The notes under the pieces: model-generated
Database searches by the model: none
What the model saw: the letters and a program-made list of their open reading frames with translations, nothing else
What the model was told of the DNA's origin: nothing
Translations under genes and position numbers: made by a program
Shown: piece by piece, positions 24,579 to 31,647 of the stretch
How the letters are laid out: every line of letters starts with the position of its first letter
Numbering within the stretch: position 1 is the first letter of the stretch
Source: Clostridia bacterium
GTDB taxonomy: Bacteria; Bacillota; Clostridia; Christensenellales; Aristaeellaceae
Length of the DNA: 64,000 nucleotides
NCBI GenBank assembly: GCA_017550745.1
Contig: JAFZOG010000040.1
Span: 1 to 64,000, forward strand
Direction of reading: 5' to 3'

Positions 24579-25757
24579 TCATTTTTTACCGTTTACAAAA
24601 TCATCGTACATGGGGCTCATGGAGCGCAGGGTGGTCACGATCTGGGGCAGCACCCGCAGCACCTCGTCCACCTCTTCCTCCGTGGTGGTGTCGGTGAGGC
24701 TCAGGCGCAGGCTGCCGTGGGCCACCTCGTGCGGCAGGCCGATGGCCAGCAGCACATGGGAAGGATCCAGGCTGCCGCTGGTGCAGGCGGAGCCGGAGGA
24801 GCCGGCAATGCCCGCCAGATCCAGGCGCAGAAGCAGGGCTTCCCCTTCGATGTACTGGATGGACACGTTCACATTATTGGGCAGGCGGTACAGCGGATGG
24901 CCGTTCAGGCGGGTGTGGGGGATGGTGTCCAGAATGCCCTTGATCAGCTTGTCCCGCAAAAAGGTTTCCCGGATGCCGTTTTCTTCGAGGTTGGCAATGG
25001 CCTTTTCCAGCGCCGCCGCCGTGCCCACGATGCCGGGAACATTTTCGGTGGTGGCGCGTTTTCCCCGTTCCTGGGCCCCGCCGTGCATGAACTGGTCCAC
25101 CTTGGTGCCGGTGCGGATGTACAGCGCGCCCACGCCCTTCGGGCCGTGGAACTTATGGCCGGAGAGAGAAAGCATGTCCACGTTCCAATCGTCCACATGC
25201 ACGGGGATCGCGCCCACGGCCTGCACCGCGTCGCAGTGGAAGGGGATCTTATGGGCCTTGGCGATCCTGCCGATCTCGGGAATGGGCTGGATGGTGCCGA
25301 TCTCGTTGTTGGCAGCCATGATGGAAATCAGAATGGTCTGGCCGGTGATGGCCGCTTCCACGTCGGCGGGGTTCACCCGGCCGAACTCGTCCACGGGCAG
25401 GTAAGTCACCTCAAAGCCCTGCTTTTCCAGCCACTGGCAGGTATGCAGCACGGCGTGATGCTCGATCTGGCTGGTGATGATGTGGTTGCCCTTCTTCCGG
25501 TTGCCGAAGGCTGTGCCCTTGATGGCCCAGTTATCGCTTTCAGAGCCGCCGGAGGTGAAATAAATCTCAGCGGGCTTGGCGCCCAGGGCGCTTGCCACGG
25601 TGCGGCGGGCGTCCTCCAGCAGCTTCCGGGCGTCCCGGCCGGTGGAATGGATGCTGGATGCGTTGCCGTAATGCTCCCCGAAGCAGGGCAGCATGGCGGC
25701 CAGGGCTTCGGGACAGATGGCGGTGGTGGCGGCGTTGTCCAGATAAATGCGGTTCAC
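24579..25757 (-). CDS. nifS: Cysteine desulfurase NifS/IscS
   Basis: The 392-residue PLP enzyme converts cysteine to alanine and passes persulfide sulfur to the NifU scaffold. The N-terminus MNRIYLDNAATT is diagnostic, the PLP lysine lies in SLSGHKFHGPKG, and the persulfide-forming cysteine lies in GSSGSACTSGS, the group I (IscS/NifS) loop. About 145 bases separate it from nifU, but no terminator is visible between them. GGAG upstream supports the start. Confidence 0.95.
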   Translation of the reverse strand: MNRIYLDNAATTAICPEALAAMLPCFGEHYGNASSIHSTGRDARKLLEDARRTVASALGAKPAEIYFTSGGSESDNWAIKGTAFGNRKKGNHIITSQIEHHAVLHTCQWLEKQGFEVTYLPVDEFGRVNPADVEAAITGQTILISIMAANNEIGTIQPIPEIGRIAKAHKIPFHCDAVQAVGAIPVHVDDWNVDMLSLSGHKFHGPKGVGALYIRTGTKVDQFMHGGAQERGKRATTENVPGIVGTAAALEKAIANLEENGIRETFLRDKLIKGILDTIPHTRLNGHPLYRLPNNVNVSIQYIEGEALLLRLDLAGIAGSSGSACTSGSLDPSHVLLAIGLPHEVAHGSLRLSLTDTTTEEEVDEVLRVLPQIVTTLRSMSPMYDDFVNGKK

Positions 25758-25894
25758 GTTCAGTCGCTCCTTTTTGTATGTTCAGGTTCTTTTAGCAAGT
25801 TTGAGGACGAGAGTACAAAGTGCAGAGTTCAGATTTATTTACTCGGCCAATTTCAGATTCCGTTTCTTTCGCACTATATCATCTGTACTCTAAA

Positions 25895-26305
25895 TCAACT
25901 TAAGTTATTTTCCACCATATCCTCCAAGGTGATGCCGTCCAGCAGGCCGTTGACCTGGCCGGTGAGGTAGGCCCAGACGCCCTTGGCGGGACAGTGGCCG
26001 CTGCGCTCGCAGGTGTGCTCCGGTTCGCTTACGCAGTCGGAAAAGTTCAGGGGCCCTTCCATGGCCTCGATGATGTCCCGGGCGGTGATTTGGGACGGCT
26101 CCCGGCTGAGCTGGTAACCCCCCTGCGCCCCCCGCACGGACTTGACCAGGTCGGCCCGGCGCAGCGTACCCAGCAGCTGCTCCATATATGCTTCCGGCGT
26201 GCCCAGTGCGGAAAACGCTTTCAGGCTTTGAGGCCCTTCCCCCTCGTGCTGCGCCATGAAGATCATGGCGTACAGGCCGTATTTTCCTCGGGTTGACAGT
26301 TTCAT
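25895..26305 (-). CDS. iscR: Rrf2-family regulator, IscR-like
   Basis: The 136-residue winged-helix regulator has the Rrf2 N-terminus MKLSTRGKYGLYAMIFMAQH and the IscR-type cysteine pattern (Cys at CVSEPEHTC and GHCPAKG), expected to bind an [2Fe-2S] cluster. It probably senses cluster status and represses the downstream nifS-nifU genes and itself. A palindrome over the predicted transcription start supports autoregulation. A CymR-like cysteine-responsive role is less likely because the cluster cysteines are present. Confidence 0.88.
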   Translation of the reverse strand: MKLSTRGKYGLYAMIFMAQHEGEGPQSLKAFSALGTPEAYMEQLLGTLRRADLVKSVRGAQGGYQLSREPSQITARDIIEAMEGPLNFSDCVSEPEHTCERSGHCPAKGVWAYLTGQVNGLLDGITLEDMVENNLS

Positions 26306-26322
26306 GAAAGACCTCCCTCCTG

Positions 26323-26347
26323 AATCCCGACTAATTTCATCGGGTTT
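26323..26347 (-). promoter_or_regulatory. Candidate Rrf2/IscR operator
   Basis: AATCCCGA and TCGGGTTT form the two halves of an imperfect palindrome with a nine-base centre. It sits just downstream of the -10 box of the isc promoter, over the expected start of transcription. Confidence 0.6.
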
Positions 26348-26355
26348 CCTGGGTA

Positions 26356-26384
26356 ACTATATCATGAACTGTTTTCCTTGTCAA
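26356..26384 (-). promoter_or_regulatory. Promoter of the Rrf2-nifS-nifU operon
   Basis: On the minus strand, TTGACA (26384-26379), a 17-base spacer and TATAGT (26361-26356) lead to a short leader with GGAGGGAGG before the regulator gene. Confidence 0.8.
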
Positions 26385-26402
26385 TACCTTTTTCTTAAAG
26401 GA

Positions 26403-26699
26403 AGCTGGGTTGATATTGACGCAAATCACGCCAACAAAAGATTTCCTTTAATTACGCCGGCGGCAGCAATTGAAATCGATCATAAGCCCTATTTTATGGG
26501 CGTGGGCATCAGGCAAATTCAATATGGCGATCATCGGTATTATATGCACAATGTCGTAGCAGAAGATATTGAAACCCTAAACAAAAACGGAGGGAATTCC
26601 GTTAAACAAATCCGGGCGGCACAAAGTGTCGGAGACCGGACAGCGGAAAACCCTCACAATATATATTATACTGAAAGACATCGCAAAATGCAAGCATAA
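26403..26699 (+). pseudogene. AT-rich gene remnant, about 98 codons, without start codon
   Basis: An open frame runs from the isc promoter region to the stop at 26699 with no plausible start or ribosome binding site. The translation contains coherent protein-like text (RFPLITPAAAIEIDHKPYFM, GDHRYYMHNVVAEDIETLN, AENPHNIYY). It resembles the C-terminal domain of phage- or plasmid-linked proteins, though I cannot name the family with certainty. Base composition is clearly more AT-rich than all neighbours. It is best read as the 3' end of a horizontally acquired gene whose front is lost. Confidence 0.5.
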
Positions 26700-26716
26700 A
26701 ACCGGGCAAATTCCCA

Positions 26717-26744
26717 TTGACAAACACACAGAATCTGCTATAAT
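26717..26744 (+). promoter_or_regulatory. Promoter of the MarR-ABC exporter operon
   Basis: A perfect TTGACA (26717-26722) and a perfect TATAAT (26739-26744) are separated by 16 bases. Confidence 0.88.
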
Positions 26745-26745
26745 G

Positions 26746-26772
26746 TTAAACGGTTAATGATTAAACGCTTAA
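26746..26772 (+). promoter_or_regulatory. Candidate MarR operator
   Basis: A 27-bp palindrome built from TTAAACGGTTAA and TTAAACGCTTAA halves (22 of 27 positions symmetric) lies right after the -10 box, over the transcription start. This is the expected place for autorepression by the MarR protein encoded next. Confidence 0.7.
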
Positions 26773-26797
26773 TTTATTTCAGAAAGGAGCGGAAGCC

Positions 26798-27289
26798 ATG
26801 AATTACTGGGAAGCCGTGGGGGCCATGCACCGGCTGGAACTCCTGCGGCGGATACAGGCGCGTTCCGTGATGGGCGATTCGGGGCTGCATCCCGGCCAGC
26901 CGCGGCTGCTGCAATTCATCTGGGATCATCCGGGATGCACCCAGAAGGAAGCGGCGGACGAACTGGACGTGACCCCCGCTTCCGCGGCGGCCAGCCTGAA
27001 ACGGCTGGAAAAGGCAGGCTTCGTATTTCGGCAGCCTGATGAAAAGGACACCCGGCGCAATCAGCTGTTCATCACCGACATGGGCGTCGCCCAGATGGAG
27101 GAACACAAGCGCCAGTTCGCACTTTTGGACGAAAAGATGTTCCGGGGAATGGATGAAGCCGAAGTGGAAGCTTTCCGCCGCGCCTGTGAAAAAATGTTCG
27201 ACAACCTGGCTGACGAAAGCTGCCGCCATCTGACCATCTGGAAGCTGGCCCAGAAGGCCCACGAAAACGAGGAGGGAAAAGACGCTTGA
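26798..27289 (+). CDS. MarR-family transcriptional regulator
   Basis: The 163-residue winged-helix repressor has the recognition region CTQKEAADELDVTPASAAASLKRLEKAGF and the wing VFRQPDEKDTRRNQLFIT (given in part), both typical of MarR. It is first in an operon with a heterodimeric ABC exporter, so it probably derepresses the exporter when a drug or other ligand binds. AGAAAGGAG precedes the ATG. Its stop overlaps the TTG start of the next gene. Confidence 0.9.
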   Translation: MNYWEAVGAMHRLELLRRIQARSVMGDSGLHPGQPRLLQFIWDHPGCTQKEAADELDVTPASAAASLKRLEKAGFVFRQPDEKDTRRNQLFITDMGVAQMEEHKRQFALLDEKMFRGMDEAEVEAFRRACEKMFDNLADESCRHLTIWKLAQKAHENEEGKDA

Positions 27290-29049
27290 GCCAAGAGAAA
27301 AAGAAAAAAGACAGCATCCTCAGCCTGCTGAAATACGCGGGCAAATACAAATGGCCCCTGATGCTGTGCCCCGTGGTAATGATCGGGGAGGTGGCCATGG
27401 AAACCTACATCCCCAAGCTGATTCAAAGGCTGATCGACGAGGCCATTCCCTACAGCGAGCAAAACGGGGAAATCTCCCAGGTGCTCCTGTGCGGGGGGCT
27501 GATGATCGTGATGGCGCTGATATCCATGTGCTTCGGCATGGCGGGCAGTTACCTGGGCGCCAAGGGCGGCATGGGCTTTGGCCGCAACCTGCGCCAGGCG
27601 CTGTTTGAAAAGATACAGACCTTTTCCTTTAAGAATATCGACAAGTTCTCCACCGCGTCCCTGGTGACGCGCATCACCACCGACGTGAACCAGACCCAGA
27701 ACACCCTCATCATGCTGGTGCGCATGGCGTTCCGTTCGCCCATCATGTTCCTCATGTCGCTGATTTACGCGCTTCAGATGAACCCCTCGCTGACCACCAT
27801 CCTCTTTATCGCCGTGCCGCTGCTGGCTGCCGGGATCATCATCATTATGCGCAACGCTTTCCCCCGCTTCCAGATCATGATGAAAAAATACGACATCATG
27901 AACCGCGAAGTGCAGGAAAACCTGATCGCCATCCGCGTGGTCAAGGCGTTCGTGCGCTCCGAGTTTGAAAAGAAAAAGTTCGGCGCGGCGGCGGACGACG
28001 TGACGAAGGCCCAGCGCAGCGCCGAAAAAGTGGTGCTGTGGAACGGGCCGATGATGCAGATCCTGATGAACGGCTGCATCGTGGCGGTGCTGTGGTTCGG
28101 CGGGCAGCAGATCATCCGGGGAGAAATGGGCGTTGGCGCGCTGCTCACCTTCATCACCTACATCACCCAGATTCTGATGGCGCTGATGATGCTGTCCTTC
28201 CTGTTCCTGGGCATCGTGCTTTCCCGCGCTTCCATTTCCCGTATCCTGGAGGTGCTGCATGAAGAGCCCGATATCGCAAATCCCGAGAACGCCGTAATGG
28301 AAGTCAAGGACGGCGAGATCGAATTCGACCATGTGGGCTTCTCCTACGCAGGCGATCAGGATAACCTGGTTTTGCAGGACATCAGCCTGCATATCCGGTC
28401 CGGCGAGACCATCGGCCTCATCGGGGCCACCGGCTCTGCGAAAACCAGCCTGGTGTCCCTGATCCCCCGCCTGTACGATGTGACGTGCGGCACGCTGAAG
28501 GTGGGCGGACGCGACGTGCGGGATTACGACATCCACGCCCTGCGCGACCAGGTGGCCATGGTGCTGCAAAAGAACGTGCTGTTCTCCGGCTCCATCAATG
28601 AAAACCTGCGCTGGGGCAGCGAGCGCGCCACCGATGAGGAGATCACCGCCGCCTGCCAGGCGGCCGCGGCGGACGATTTCGTCCGCTCCTTCCCGGACGG
28701 CTATGAAACCGACCTGGGGCAGGGCGGCGTGAACGTATCCGGCGGCCAGAAGCAGAGGCTGTGCATCGCCCGGGCCCTGCTCAAGCGGCCCAGGATCATG
28801 ATCCTGGACGACGCTACCAGCGCCGTGGACACCGCCACCGACGCCCGCATCCGGGAAGCCCTGCGCTCCCATATGCCGGAAACCACCAAGATCATCATCG
28901 CCCAGCGCATCACCTCCGTCATGGACGCCGACCGGGTGGTGGTGCTGGACAACGGCAGGATCGCCGACGTGGGCACCCACGACGAGCTCCTGGCCCGCTG
29001 CGAAATCTATCGGGACGTGTACCTGTCCCAGCAGAAGGGGGTGGCTTAA
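27286..29049 (+). CDS. ABC exporter half-transporter A (degenerate ATP site)
   Basis: The 587-residue protein combines six transmembrane helices (about 20-310) with a C-terminal ATPase domain. The ATPase motifs are partly off consensus: Walker A GATGSAKTS (Ala in place of the last Gly), Walker B MILDDAT (Asp in place of the catalytic Glu) and IAQRI (Gln in place of the switch His). The signature NVSGGQKQR is intact. This is the pattern of the degenerate-site subunit of heterodimeric type IV exporters (TM287/288, BmrCD). TTG start with GAGGAGGG upstream; the partner follows one base later. Confidence 0.9.
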   Translation: MSQEKKKKDSILSLLKYAGKYKWPLMLCPVVMIGEVAMETYIPKLIQRLIDEAIPYSEQNGEISQVLLCGGLMIVMALISMCFGMAGSYLGAKGGMGFGRNLRQALFEKIQTFSFKNIDKFSTASLVTRITTDVNQTQNTLIMLVRMAFRSPIMFLMSLIYALQMNPSLTTILFIAVPLLAAGIIIIMRNAFPRFQIMMKKYDIMNREVQENLIAIRVVKAFVRSEFEKKKFGAAADDVTKAQRSAEKVVLWNGPMMQILMNGCIVAVLWFGGQQIIRGEMGVGALLTFITYITQILMALMMLSFLFLGIVLSRASISRILEVLHEEPDIANPENAVMEVKDGEIEFDHVGFSYAGDQDNLVLQDISLHIRSGETIGLIGATGSAKTSLVSLIPRLYDVTCGTLKVGGRDVRDYDIHALRDQVAMVLQKNVLFSGSINENLRWGSERATDEEITAACQAAAADDFVRSFPDGYETDLGQGGVNVSGGQKQRLCIARALLKRPRIMILDDATSAVDTATDARIREALRSHMPETTKIIIAQRITSVMDADRVVVLDNGRIADVGTHDELLARCEIYRDVYLSQQKGVA

Positions 29050-29050
29050 G

Positions 29051-30940
29051 ATGCCTCCGCATGGACCCATGAGAGCGCCCGCCAAGCCCAAGAACGCCAA
29101 GGGCACCTTCCGCCGCCTGGTTTCCTACCTGGCCCCGCAGAAAGGCAAGCTGCTGCTGGTGGCCGGCTGTATCGTGGTCAGCACCGCCGCCAGCGCCACG
29201 GGCACCTTCCTGCTCAAAGACGTGGTGAACAGCTACATTACTCCCCTGATCGGCCAGGCCGCGCCGGACCTGATGCCCTTCGCCCGGTTCCTGCTCCTGA
29301 TGATGGGCATGTATCTGGCGGGGGCGGTGACCACGCTGGTGTACAACCGCCTGATGATGCTGGTGTCCACCGGCACGCTGAACAAAATGCGCAAGGATAT
29401 GTTCCTGCACATGGAGGACCTTCCCATCCGCTACTTTGACCAGCGCACCCACGGCGAAATCATGAGCCGCTACACCAACGACACCGACACCATGCGCGAA
29501 TTCTTAAGCCAATCCTTCCCGCAGGCGGTGTCCAGCTTCTGCTCGGTGCTGTTTTCCTTCTGTTATATGATCAGCCTGAACATATGGCTAACGCTGCTGG
29601 TCATCGTGCTGATGCCGGTGATCCTGTTGATCACCAAGGTGATCGGCAAGAAATCCGGGGCCAACTTCGTGGCGCAGCAGAAGGCAGTGGGCGAGCTGAA
29701 CGGCTTCGTGGAAGAAACCATCGAGGGCCAGCGTGTGGTGCAGGTGTTCTGCCACGAACAGAAGTCCATCGACGCCTTTGAGAAAAAGAACGAGAACGTC
29801 CGCATGGCCGGTACCCGCGCCAACATCTTCGCCAGTATATTAGGCCCCATCATGAACAACCTGGGCCACTGCAACTACGTGATCATCGCCCTGGTGGGCG
29901 CCATCATGATCATCAACGGCTACACCAACACCGGCGTGCTCATTTCCTTCCTCACCTTTACCCGCCAGTTCAGCATGCCCATTTCCAACCTGGCCCAGCA
30001 GATGAACGTCATCATGATGGCCCTGGCCGGCGCGGAGCGCATCTTTGAAATGCTGGACGAGCCCGTGGAGGAGGACAACGGCTATGTGACCCTGGTGCGG
30101 GCGAAGAAGGACGAAAACGGAAACATCGTGGAGTGCCCGGAACGCACCGGCATGTGGGCCTGGAAGCATCCCCACAAGGCGGACGGCACCGTGACCTACA
30201 CCGAATGGAAGGGCGACGTGGTGTTTGAGGACGTGACCTTCGGCTACGTGCCCGAAAAGACGGTGCTGCACAACATCTCCCTGTACGCCAAGCCCGGCCA
30301 GAAGATCGCCTTTGTCGGCTCCACCGGCGCGGGCAAGACCACCATCACCAACCTCATCAACCGCTTCTACGACATCCAGGGCGGCAAGATCCGCTACGAC
30401 GGCATCAACATCGAGAAGATCAGGAAGGACGACCTGCGCCGTTCCCTGGGCATGGTGCTGCAGGACACCCATTTGTTCACCGGCACCGTAAAGGAAAACA
30501 TCCGCTACGGACGCCTGGACGCCTCCGACGAGGACATCGTGAAAGCGGCGAAGATCGCCAATGCCGACTTCTTCATCACCCATCTGCCCGACGGCTACGA
30601 CACCATGCTCACCGGCGACGGGGCCAACCTGAGCCAGGGCCAGCGCCAGCTGCTGGCCATCGCCCGGGCCGCCGTGGCCGACCCGCCCGTGCTGATCCTG
30701 GACGAGGCCACCTCCTCCATCGACACCCGCACCGAAGCGCTCATTGAAAAGGGCATGGATCAGCTGATGAAGGGCCGCACCGTGTTCGTCATCGCCCACC
30801 GCCTGTCCACAGTGCGCAACTCCCAGGCCATCATGGTGCTGGAAAACGGCGTCATCATCGAGCGCGGCAACCATGAGCAGCTTCTGGCCCAGAAGGGCAA
30901 ATATTATCAGCTTTATACCGGCATGTTTGAGCTGTCGTAA
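29051..30940 (+). CDS. ABC exporter half-transporter B (canonical ATP site)
   Basis: The 629-residue partner of the preceding gene has six transmembrane helices (about 25-330) and an ATPase domain with a full catalytic set: GSTGAGKTT, NLSQGQRQ, LILDEATSSID and VIAHRLS. An insertion of about 40 residues (around 340-390, WAWKHPHKADGT) sits between the membrane part and the nucleotide-binding domain, as in clostridial members of this group. Together the two form a multidrug- or lipid-type exporter probably controlled by the MarR protein. Confidence 0.92.
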   Translation: MPPHGPMRAPAKPKNAKGTFRRLVSYLAPQKGKLLLVAGCIVVSTAASATGTFLLKDVVNSYITPLIGQAAPDLMPFARFLLLMMGMYLAGAVTTLVYNRLMMLVSTGTLNKMRKDMFLHMEDLPIRYFDQRTHGEIMSRYTNDTDTMREFLSQSFPQAVSSFCSVLFSFCYMISLNIWLTLLVIVLMPVILLITKVIGKKSGANFVAQQKAVGELNGFVEETIEGQRVVQVFCHEQKSIDAFEKKNENVRMAGTRANIFASILGPIMNNLGHCNYVIIALVGAIMIINGYTNTGVLISFLTFTRQFSMPISNLAQQMNVIMMALAGAERIFEMLDEPVEEDNGYVTLVRAKKDENGNIVECPERTGMWAWKHPHKADGTVTYTEWKGDVVFEDVTFGYVPEKTVLHNISLYAKPGQKIAFVGSTGAGKTTITNLINRFYDIQGGKIRYDGINIEKIRKDDLRRSLGMVLQDTHLFTGTVKENIRYGRLDASDEDIVKAAKIANADFFITHLPDGYDTMLTGDGANLSQGQRQLLAIARAAVADPPVLILDEATSSIDTRTEALIEKGMDQLMKGRTVFVIAHRLSTVRNSQAIMVLENGVIIERGNHEQLLAQKGKYYQLYTGMFELS

Positions 30941-31006
30941 CAAACGGCGCATACGGTCCGCACGAATGGGCATCCTGTAAAAGAGAACGGAAAAGGAGGC
31001 TTTTTC

Positions 31007-31441
31007 ATGATCGAACAGGATACCGTGCGGCTGCTGCGGGAATGCGACGCAGGCGCGAAAATGGGCGTGGACTCCCTGAACGACGTCATCGAACGGGTGG
31101 AAAACAGGACCTTTCAGCAGGCGCTGGTCAAATCCAGGGAAGCCCACGAAGCGCTGTCCGGCGAGATCCGCGCAGAACTCGGCAGATACCAGGACGAGGG
31201 TAAGGATCCCGCCGCCATAGCGTCCGCCATGAGCTGGCTCAAAGCCCATGCGGAAATGGCCATGGACGCTTCCGACGCCACAGTGGCCGACCTGATGACC
31301 GACGGCTGCAACATGGGCGTCAAGTCCCTGAGCAAGTACCTGAACCAGTACCAGGCCGCGGACGAAAAATCAAAAGGCCTGGCCAAGCGCCTCATCATCG
31401 AGGAGGAACACCTGGGGCAGCAGATCAGAGCGTACCTGTAA
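31007..31441 (+). CDS. Ferritin-like four-helix protein (DUF2383-like)
   Basis: The 144-residue all-helical cytosolic protein has no signal peptide. Spacing of acidic residues and histidines (VIERVENRTFQQALVKSREAHE and LIIEEEHLGQQI) resembles the ferritin-like DUF2383 group. A complete di-iron site is not obvious, because classic ExxH pairs are only partly present. AAAGGAGG precedes the ATG. It lies after the ABC exporter but may be separately transcribed. Confidence 0.6.
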   Translation: MIEQDTVRLLRECDAGAKMGVDSLNDVIERVENRTFQQALVKSREAHEALSGEIRAELGRYQDEGKDPAAIASAMSWLKAHAEMAMDASDATVADLMTDGCNMGVKSLSKYLNQYQAADEKSKGLAKRLIIEEEHLGQQIRAYL

Positions 31442-31476
31442 CAAAAAAGAAACCGTTCAAGCTGTTTGTTTCATTC

Positions 31477-31511
31477 GCAGGCTGTCGAAAACACAGTTTT
31501 CGACAGCCTGC
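31477..31511. repeat. Perfect 16-bp inverted repeat
   Basis: GCAGGCTGTCGAAAAC (31477-31492) and its exact complement (31496-31511) surround a three-base loop. No T-run follows, so it is a weak terminator at best. The TTTTCGACAG sequence also occurs in the hairpin arrays at 17.0 and 51.3 kb, so it may be a small relative of that repeat family. Confidence 0.75.
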
Positions 31512-31547
31512 TGCCATTTGTATCCAAAATCTTTTGGATCAGACGGC

Positions 31548-31576
31548 TTGTATTTTGCCTGATAATCTGATAGAAT
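31548..31576 (+). promoter_or_regulatory. Promoter of the EF-G paralogue gene
   Basis: TTGTAT (31548-31553), a 17-base spacer and TAGAAT (31571-31576). Confidence 0.65.
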
Positions 31577-31647
31577 AAATAAGGTATATGATTCGCGATG
31601 CGTTTATGCGTAATAGAGAATCAAATGAATTTTTAGGGGGAACCGAC

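Noticed and set aside
22097-25970. Two plus-strand open frames of over 600 codons opposite hflX, nifU and nifS
   Set aside because: GC-rich third positions of the real minus-strand genes leave the opposite frame open; the translations have no domains.
27061-29106. 681-codon minus-strand open frame opposite the MarR gene and ABC exporter
   Set aside because: Shadow of the exporter: His/Asp/Gln-rich text, no start signal, and a fully motif-supported gene on the other strand.
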